Below are positions 6,101 through 8,117 of a stretch of 8,117 nucleotides of DNA, in pieces (position 1 is the first letter of the stretch; the number at the start of each line of letters is the position of its first letter). Below the pieces are notes generated by a model. The model searched no databases, was not told the DNA's origin, and saw nothing but the letters and a program-made list of their open reading frames with translations. The translations under genes and the position numbers were made by a program. The DNA is from an uncultured Chitinophagaceae bacterium. Its GTDB lineage: Bacteria; Bacteroidota; Bacteroidia; Chitinophagales; Chitinophagaceae. The DNA lies in the NCBI GenBank assembly GCA_937919945.1, contig CALESY010000056.1, forward strand, positions 1-8,117, given 5' to 3'.

Positions 6101-7981
6101 GATACCTGCAATGACGGGAGGTGATGCTACAGTAGTGCCTGTGCCTGCATTGGTAATGCCGTATATTGTATTGTTACGTACACGTATACTTGTACTATTG
6201 CCTAATGTAATACCCGCTGCAGCATAATTGCCGGTACCAGTATTAATTGCTGACAGTGTGTGAATAGTATTGTTTGATACCAGATATGTATTGCCAGTAC
6301 CTATATTAATACCTACAAGGCAAGATTGTCCATTGCTGTAACCGGTTAAGGTACTGTTAGTGGTTAAATTTCTAATGGTATTGTTACTGATAGTACCAGT
6401 AGCAGAAGAGCCCGATCCTGCCGCTGTAAACAAGCCTCTTGTAGAGCCAGTACCACTTCCCCAACCGGTAAGATTTTGTATGGTGTTATTGGATACTGTA
6501 AGTGATGTTGCAGTTGAGGCTAGGTTTATACCGCTGACAGTTGTAGCAGATGTAGTAAAGCCTGATGTGCCGGCTACTATATTATTGGCAGTTGTATTGC
6601 CAAAAGTATTATTGCTGATATTGAGAGATGTTGCTACAGCACTGGCGGTAATACAATGCAGGTTTAATGTTGTGCTTGCTGTTGGCGATGTATTGGTTAA
6701 AGCACCGATAGTATTATTCTGAATGTTGATTGTACCACTTGTAGCACTGTTAATGGCTACTAAAAGACCACCACTACCAGGGTTTAATGTAATAGCACCA
6801 GTGCCTGTTGATGCACCGATGGTATTACCCGATGTAGTACCAATGTTTACGTTACCACCAGTTACTGCAATACCGCAAAGCACACCAGCACCTGTAGAGG
6901 TTGTACCTGTTGATGTTAAGCTGATAGCTGTTATCGTATTGCCCTGCACAGATGATGCTACGGTAGTACCAACCGACATATTTATAGCCCTGAAAGTTGT
7001 AGCTACGGAGCCAAGCATAGTATAAGTACCTGTACCTGCCGAGCTGTTATAGCCTATTGTATTGTTTGATACTGTATGACCATTACCTGTTAGTATGTTA
7101 ATAGCATTGTGTTGATTGCCGGAAGTATATGTTCTGTTGGATGTTTGATAAAAACGGTTGCCTGTAATCGTCCATGTAGTAGAGTTGCTGGATATCAAAA
7201 TACCATTTGAAGCAGTGCCTGCGCTGAAATAGTTGGCAATATTACAGTTGCTGATGGTATTACCACTGTTTTCAGTAGTAGAAGAGCTTCCTGCAGAAAA
7301 GATGCTGTTTGCAGGAGTTATTGAGCCATCTAATATATCGCAGTTGTCTATCGTGTTATTATCATTACCACTTGTGCCGGTAGTGGTACTGAATAATATT
7401 ACGCCGCTTGTTGTGCTGGAAGTAACACCTATAACGGTACAATAGCTTAGCGTATTATTGCTCGCATCGTTAATGTACCTTATTGTACTACCTGCGGCGG
7501 CCGTGTTACCGAAAGAGATGTACTTATTTGTGCCAGTACCACCCGGACGACCATCGAAAGTAACATAGTTACATCCGCTAAAGTCTATCAAAGTAGTGGT
7601 ATTACCACCACTGATGGAAAGTGCTGAACCCACACCTGCTGCCGGGCGGAAGGTGATAGTGTTTGTAGCACTGGTACCACTTATTGCACCAAATGTAAGC
7701 GGGAATGTTTCACCGCTACTGGTATAACCAGCAGCTAATTCGAAGATAACCGCACCGGAAACACCACTGCCGTTTGAAGGGCCACCGTCACCACGTGTAC
7801 CCGACGTCATATCGGAAATGGCGGATGTGATGTTTTGGTAGTTGCCTGCTGTGGCAGCACCACCCGGGTTGATGGTGTACGTACCACCTGAAATTGCGCT
7901 TGCTGTAAATGCGGCAAAAATTGCCGTCATGGTTAAAGCAAACTTTGTTCTGATTGTTCTGGGTAAATTCAACATATACAT
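1..7981 (-). CDS. Giant secreted repeat protein with two beta-helix modules and an Ig-like repeat array (C-terminus beyond window)
   Basis: One uninterrupted minus-strand frame gives at least 2,660 residues. I checked the frame at more than a dozen points along the gene and it stays in register. Domain order by residue: signal peptide 1-29; beta-helix module 34-849; Ig/Fn3-like linker 850-999; second beta-helix module 1000-1716; two Ig-like domains 1717-1907; eight Ig/PKD-like repeats 1908-2622; start of another Ig-like domain 2623-2660. The protein is rich in Thr, Ser, Asn, Gly and Ala and has few Lys, Glu or Arg, as is usual for extracellular beta-repeat proteins. I chose the ATG at 7981 because it gives a clean signal peptide. 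A second ATG two codons in (7973-7975) is equally possible. The nearest upstream in-frame stop is at 8081-8083, and no ATG lies between it and 7981. No Shine-Dalgarno sequence is visible. The family is known in Bacteroidota as large surface proteins, often exported by type IX secretion; that export route and an adhesive role are inferences, because the sorting domain would lie outside the window. No catalytic motif is recognised. Confidence 0.93.
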   Translation of the reverse strand, partial: MYMLNLPRTIRTKFALTMTAIFAAFTASAISGGTYTINPGGAATAGNYQNITSAISDMTSGTRGDGGPSNGSGVSGAVIFELAAGYTSSGETFPLTFGAISGTSATNTITFRPAAGVGSALSISGGNTTTLIDFSGCNYVTFDGRPGGTGTNKYISFGNTAAAGSTIRYINDASNNTLSYCTVIGVTSSTTSGVILFSTTTGTSGNDNNTIDNCDILDGSITPANSIFSAGSSSTTENSGNTISNCNIANYFSAGTASNGILISSNSTTWTITGNRFYQTSNRTYTSGNQHNAINILTGNGHTVSNNTIGYNSSAGTGTYTMLGSVATTFRAINMSVGTTVASSVQGNTITAISLTSTGTTSTGAGVLCGIAVTGGNVNIGTTSGNTIGASTGTGAITLNPGSGGLLVAINSATSGTINIQNNTIGALTNTSPTASTTLNLHCITASAVATSLNISNNTFGNTTANNIVAGTSGFTTSATTVSGINLASTATSLTVSNNTIQNLTGWGSGTGSTRGLFTAAGSGSSATGTISNNTIRNLTTNSTLTGYSNGQSCLVGINIGTGNTYLVSNNTIHTLSAINTGTGNYAAAGITLGNSTSIRVRNNTIYGITNAGTGTTVASPPVIAGIIVRSGTTSDTLSNNMIALGNGVTTNTSIVGIFCNHGSTPDPVNVIYNNTINITGTASSGSLNTFCFHRGDFSATSRNQTVIIINNIFNNARTGGTGKHYAIANNSTATSSATGWGTNASNYNLLNSASSSTVGYWGADRDFSAWKTNSASDANSISGYAVTFANPASDLHLNMGTTATPIESGGTTLANFATDIDGQTRPGPAGSVNGGAVGFDLGADEFDGVVLDILAPTITYTPLTNHASTTSRTTTSFATITDNYAGVNTTSGTRPRLYFKKSTDNNAFVGNTSSDNGWKWVEATGTTSPFNFTITYSIINGGTVSVGDVIQYFVVAQDLATTPNISSNPSTGFVGTTVSSITTAPTTPNSYTIVTPLATTMNVGTGQTYTSLTNSGGLFEAINNGILSGNTVASVTSDLSESGTFALNSQGMGGFTLTIQPSTTSLRTISNSADLGVTMIRIDGAAGVTLDGRSGGSGQYFRIINTHATPASCQPAIQVLGGATNTTIRNCIIESNASTTTLGTLMMGTGTNGLTLVANDIRNAQGTPGTVGVPANAIYCNNASNTITVGGSTAADGNNIYNFTSSGVGITLSADGAVVRNNNVYQTAGRSTTIININVAGGSNNSVVSNNNIYQTAGTNSAQWIGIAIQGGGSGHTINNNSIGGSDATRGGNALSNSFGSTSAPIYGIFCGAGSGTFTNIQGNSISNIAATNTVTGCIVLGIHAVGNVNIGTTTGNILGGGANPSDTIQNAYDNGIIQYAGTNTANIENNIIGNIAYYRNLGDRTAGITISGAGTVNIKKNTIRDIKSNSTATGTTAFNTWGIFINAAINGASVIDSNTIYNIENTNTGTSAYPTAGIRINTAPSAGVTISRNRIYNIKTNGTGTSTSAPIAAGISIITSSNSLNIYNNQINIGNGAGNETIVYGIYDGGTGSNNYFYNTVAVEGTLSSGSNKSFCYFRNSTTPVPSIRNNIFHNTRTGGTGGQFGIGTASTTNWTAAVSNYNYFTVPDLNNTCEWGTGTPNSLLQWRTNSGSDINSDVAAIPLPGFFTNQSTGDLSVVSAYHSSVAAKATPVSVLTDFTGATRGTVTPTVGSVEVPLSSFTTHPSNVSVCDGQAASFTVVANNSPLSYVWQVDNGGGYTNISNGGIYSNATTATLNISNVTGLAGYQYRAIANNISGASAPSNAATITVLFAPSILTSPSNVTICSGVATSFTASGSNTPTSYTWQVDNGGGYANISNGGVYSNATTGTLNISSSTGLGGYLYRAIANNGCGSSAPSTSATLTVTPDVGTPVFTLGATSSRCQAAGTVTYTATASNSTAISYSLDATTAAFPGNSINASTGAVTYAAGWTGPTTTITATATGCNGPTTATHTVTIPSAVGTPVFALGATSTRCQGAGTVTYSATASNSTSITYSLDGASVTAGNSINASTGAVTFVAGWSGTSTVTATASGCGSPTNTTHTITITPTVSTPTFTSGTTSTRCQGAGNVTYGATASNSTGITYSLDAASVTGGNSINASTGAVTYVAGWSGTTVITASAAGCNGPVAATHTVTVTPTVGTPVFTLGSSSIRCQGAGTTTYGATASNSTGITYSLDAASITGGNSINAATGAVTFTAGWANTSTVTATATGCNGPSTSTHTITTTLIIGTPVFALGTSSTRCQGANTVTYTATSAGSTGITYSLDATSITGGNSINAATGAVTFVAGWTGSSTVTASASGCGGPVLGSHTITTTPTVGTPTFTLGATSTRCQGAGTVTYGATATNSTGITYSLDAASVTGGNSINATTGAVTYVAGWSGTSTITASAAGCNGPATAIHTVTITPTVGTPIFTLGATSTRCQGAGTTSYTANATNNTGITYSLDATSTTAGNSINAATGAVTFVAGWNGNSTITASASGCNGPSTSTHVVTTTPFVGTPSFALGASSIRCQAAGNVTYTATASNSSAITYSLDATTLAFTGNSINATTGVVTYASGWNGTSTITATATGCGTPTTANHIVVTTPQNIPAITTPPSSQAVCIGTNAVFTVAATGTNLTYRW
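116..2260 (-). repeat. Eight tandem Ig/PKD-like protein repeats, about 89 residues (267 bp) each
   Basis: Unit boundaries in protein order: 1988-2260, 1721-1987, 1454-1720, 1187-1453, 920-1186, 653-919, 386-652 and 116-385. The first is 273 bp, the next six exactly 267 bp and the last about 270 bp. The register is set by the Gln codon of the R-C-Q motif at 2204, 1931, 1664, 1397, 1130, 863, 596 and 329 (lowest base). The unit pattern is TPTVGTP.F.LG..S.RCQGAG..TY.A.A.NST.ITYSLDA.S.T.GNSIN..TGAVT[YF].AGW.G.S..TA.A.GC.GP....H. Each unit has two invariant Cys (RCQ and GC[NG]), probably a disulfide, and one invariant Trp (GW). Similar repeats are known in giant Bacteroidota surface proteins as Ig-like or PKD-like beads. 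The role is most likely a stalk that holds the beta-helices away from the cell. The repeat is protein-coding throughout, with no gaps or spacers. Confidence 0.95.
2261..2548 (-). other. Ig-like domain 2 (residues 1812-1907)
   Basis: This is a tandem copy of the preceding domain, with SPSNVTICSGVATSF, SYTWQVDNGGGYANIS, TGTLNISSSTG, YLYRAIANNGCGSSAP and a final TLTV strand. Both Cys (ICSG and NGCG) are present, so a disulfide is possible after export. The central WQVDNGGGY..ISNGG.YSNATT block differs from its neighbour at only a few residues, while the DNA differs at many third positions. The eight-unit array begins immediately after it. Confidence 0.8.
2549..2833 (-). other. Ig-like domain 1 (residues 1717-1811)
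   Basis: The domain has the bacterial Ig-like pattern: HPSNVSVCDGQAASFTV, then SYVWQVDNGGGYTNIS, then ATLNISNVTG, then YQYRAIANN and a closing ATITV strand. It is almost the same as the following domain at a 285-bp (95-residue) offset. It has the first Cys (SVCDG) but not its usual partner: the following domain has NNGCGSSAP where this one has NNISGASAP. It follows module 2 directly and begins the rod-like half of the protein. Confidence 0.8.
2834..4984 (-). other. Parallel beta-helix module 2 (residues 1000-1716)
   Basis: This module repeats the plan of module 1. The N-cap is MNVGTGQTYTSL...FEAINNG. A VTLDGRSGG motif follows (Asp codon 4706-4708, Arg codon 4700-4702). There are about 15 Asn-ladder rungs, such as RNNNVYQT, SNNNIYQT, KKNTIRDI, DSNTIYNI and SRNRIYNI. 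The C-cap carries RNNIFHNTRTGGTG (Arg codon 3185-3187), SNYNYF and LQWRTNSGSDINS, then a GDLSVVSAYHSSVA segment and TDFTGATRG. From the DGR motif to the RTGGTG motif it spans about 507 residues, against about 575 in module 1, so it is about five or six rungs' worth of length shorter, or lacks loop insertions. The DGQ.RPG...DLGADEFD ending of module 1 is replaced by DFTGATRGTVTPTVGSVEV. No catalytic residues are assigned. Confidence 0.8.
4985..5434 (-). other. Ig/Fn3-like linker domain between the beta-helices (residues 850-999)
   Basis: The linker starts right after the DEFDG end of module 1 with ILAPTITYTPL. It contains alternating beta-strand-like segments (RPRLYFKKSTD, WKWVEATG, FNFTITYSI) and ends in GDVIQYFVVAQD. 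The pattern APTI.YTPL...PRLYYK...W..V......F.F.I.Y........GD.IQYFVVAQD is commonly seen after beta-helix domains in Bacteroidota surface proteins, where it forms one beta-sandwich of about 110-120 residues. It is probably a spacer. It contains most of the charged and aromatic residues of the N-terminal half, unlike the Thr/Asn-rich helices on either side. A low-complexity Thr/Ser/Pro tail (about residues 970-999) leads into module 2. The fold assignment is by pattern only. Confidence 0.65.
5435..7882 (-). other. Parallel beta-helix module 1 (residues 34-849)
   Basis: The module opens with an N-terminal cap (GTYTINPG at about residue 33, then a VIFELAAGYTSSGE stretch), followed by ITFRPAAG. 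A VTFDGRPGG motif follows at about 7541-7564. Then come about 16 rungs marked by the Asn-ladder pattern [SRQ]NNTI.N[IL], for example SNNTIRNL, RNNTIYGI and YNNTINIT, typical of right-handed pectate-lyase-fold solenoids. The C-terminal cap carries NNIFNNARTGGTG (Arg codon 5828-5830), then SNYNLL, a Trp-containing segment (WKTNSASDAN), DGQTRPG and DLGADEFDG. The DGQ.RPG...DLGADEFD ending is familiar from Bacteroidota beta-helix proteins. The fold is a carbohydrate-binding or polysaccharide-acting scaffold in many families, but no catalytic residues could be assigned, so a structural or ligand-binding role is as likely. The module is homologous to module 2. Confidence 0.82.
7895..7981 (-). other. 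Sec signal peptide
   Basis: Residues 1-29 show the three classic parts. The N-region is basic (Arg8, Arg11, Lys13). The hydrophobic core runs roughly from Phe14 to Phe25 (FALTMTAIFAAF). The end is small and polar, with Ala-Ser-Ala at 27-29 as a signal peptidase I site before Ile30. There is no lipobox cysteine, so this is not a lipoprotein. It implies export to the periplasm, a prerequisite for type IX secretion to the surface. The exact cleavage position is a prediction by eye. Confidence 0.85.
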
Positions 7982-8039
7982 ATTTAGGACAGAATTGTTT
8001 GTACGTTCATGAAAATCAACATTGCTTATTGTGCAGGTT

Positions 8040-8054
8040 ATGGTTTGAAACCAT
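8040..8054. promoter_or_regulatory. Perfect 15-bp palindrome in the leader
   Basis: On the plus strand ATGGTTT-G-AAACCAT is a perfect inverted repeat with 7-bp arms around one base. It is followed by a run of T to 8060. Read rightward it resembles a short hairpin plus U-tract (stem about 6 bp with a 3-nt loop), which is a weak terminator. Read in the gene's direction it would lie just downstream of the proposed transcription start, a position suited to an operator or an mRNA 5' hairpin. The function is not determined. Confidence 0.35.
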
Positions 8055-8068
8055 TTTTTTAACACAAT

Positions 8069-8100
8069 CTTAAATATTACTTAAAAAACGGATAGTCAAA
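8069..8100 (-). promoter_or_regulatory. Possible promoter for the giant gene
   Basis: On the minus strand TTTG (8097-8100) is followed after 20 bases by TATTTAAG (8069-8076). This loosely resembles the Bacteroidota arrangement TTTG - 19 to 21 bases - TAnnTTTG, with two mismatches in the last four bases of the -7 box. The same bases can be read as TTGACT (8094-8099) - 17 - TATTTA in a sigma70-like way. Transcription would start near 8062, giving a leader of about 80 nt. It is the best candidate in an A/T-rich region where chance matches are common. Confidence 0.3.
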
Positions 8101-8117
8101 TTAGTAAAAAACACCTA

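Larger units (their letters stand above)
7982..8117. other. 5' non-coding leader of the giant gene
   Basis: This 136-base A/T-rich stretch shows no credible gene on either strand. It contains a weak promoter candidate (8069-8100), a palindrome with an adjacent T-run (8040-8060) and two 12-codon minus-strand mini-ORFs that are probably chance. The composition differs visibly from the GT/AC-rich coding region to its left. Confidence 0.7.

Noticed and set aside
6360..7025. Two consecutive plus-strand open frames that look membrane-like (120 and 100 codons)
   Set aside because: They are antisense to beta-helix module 1. The hydrophobic Val/Leu/Pro bias is a by-product of the opposite strand, and neither has a ribosome-binding context or motif.
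7787..7795. Arg-Gly-Asp tripeptide at residues 63-65, suggesting integrin binding
   Set aside because: It is a single tripeptide in a Gly-rich loop of the N-terminal cap with no other sign of host interaction, so a chance occurrence is more likely.
7984..8054. Two overlapping minus-strand mini-ORFs in the leader (8016-8054 and 7984-8022, 12 codons each plus stop), the second ending two bases before the start codon
   Set aside because: A leader peptide with translational coupling is conceivable, but such short frames are common by chance. There is no ribosome-binding signal and no run of a regulatory amino acid.
8001..8065. Upstream GTG (8063-8065) as an alternative start in the same frame
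   Set aside because: It would add about 28 polar residues ahead of the signal peptide and overlap the palindrome. The ATG at 7981 gives a normal signal peptide.

Overview
The window is almost entirely one very large gene read on the minus strand. It starts at an ATG at 7981 and stays open, with no stop, to the left edge. That is 2,660 complete codons, and the C-terminus lies outside the window. The product has a Sec-type signal peptide followed by repetitive beta-structured modules rich in Thr, Ser, Asn, Gly and Ala and poor in charged residues. No enzyme motif is recognised. The architecture is typical of giant secreted or cell-surface proteins of Bacteroidota (the Chitinophagaceae / Sphingobacteriia type is a guess). 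Such proteins usually end in a type IX secretion sorting domain or gliding-motility C-terminal domain, but that end is not visible here. The absence of a Shine-Dalgarno sequence before the start also fits Bacteroidota.

Layout in protein order (right to left on the window): non-coding leader with a possible promoter and a palindrome (7982-8117); signal peptide (7895-7981); parallel beta-helix module 1 (5435-7882); a linker with one Ig/Fn3-like sandwich (4985-5434); parallel beta-helix module 2 (2834-4984); two near-identical 95-residue Ig-like domains (2549-2833 and 2261-2548); an array of eight Ig/PKD-like repeats of about 89 residues with an almost exact 267-bp period (116-2260); and the first 38 residues of another Ig-like domain (1-115).

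The parts look like a stalk-and-head surface protein: two pectate-lyase-fold-like beta-helices near the N-terminus, then a long rod of Ig-like beads. The likely role is adhesion or surface display, inferred from architecture only. The whole gene appears built by duplication: beta-helix modules in tandem, Ig domains in tandem, and an eight-unit array with hints of a three-unit higher-order period. Every open frame on the plus strand is antisense to this gene and is not considered real. No RNA genes, mobile elements or CRISPR arrays were seen. I did not find evidence for a new multi-gene system; the points of interest are the repeat architecture and the leader region.
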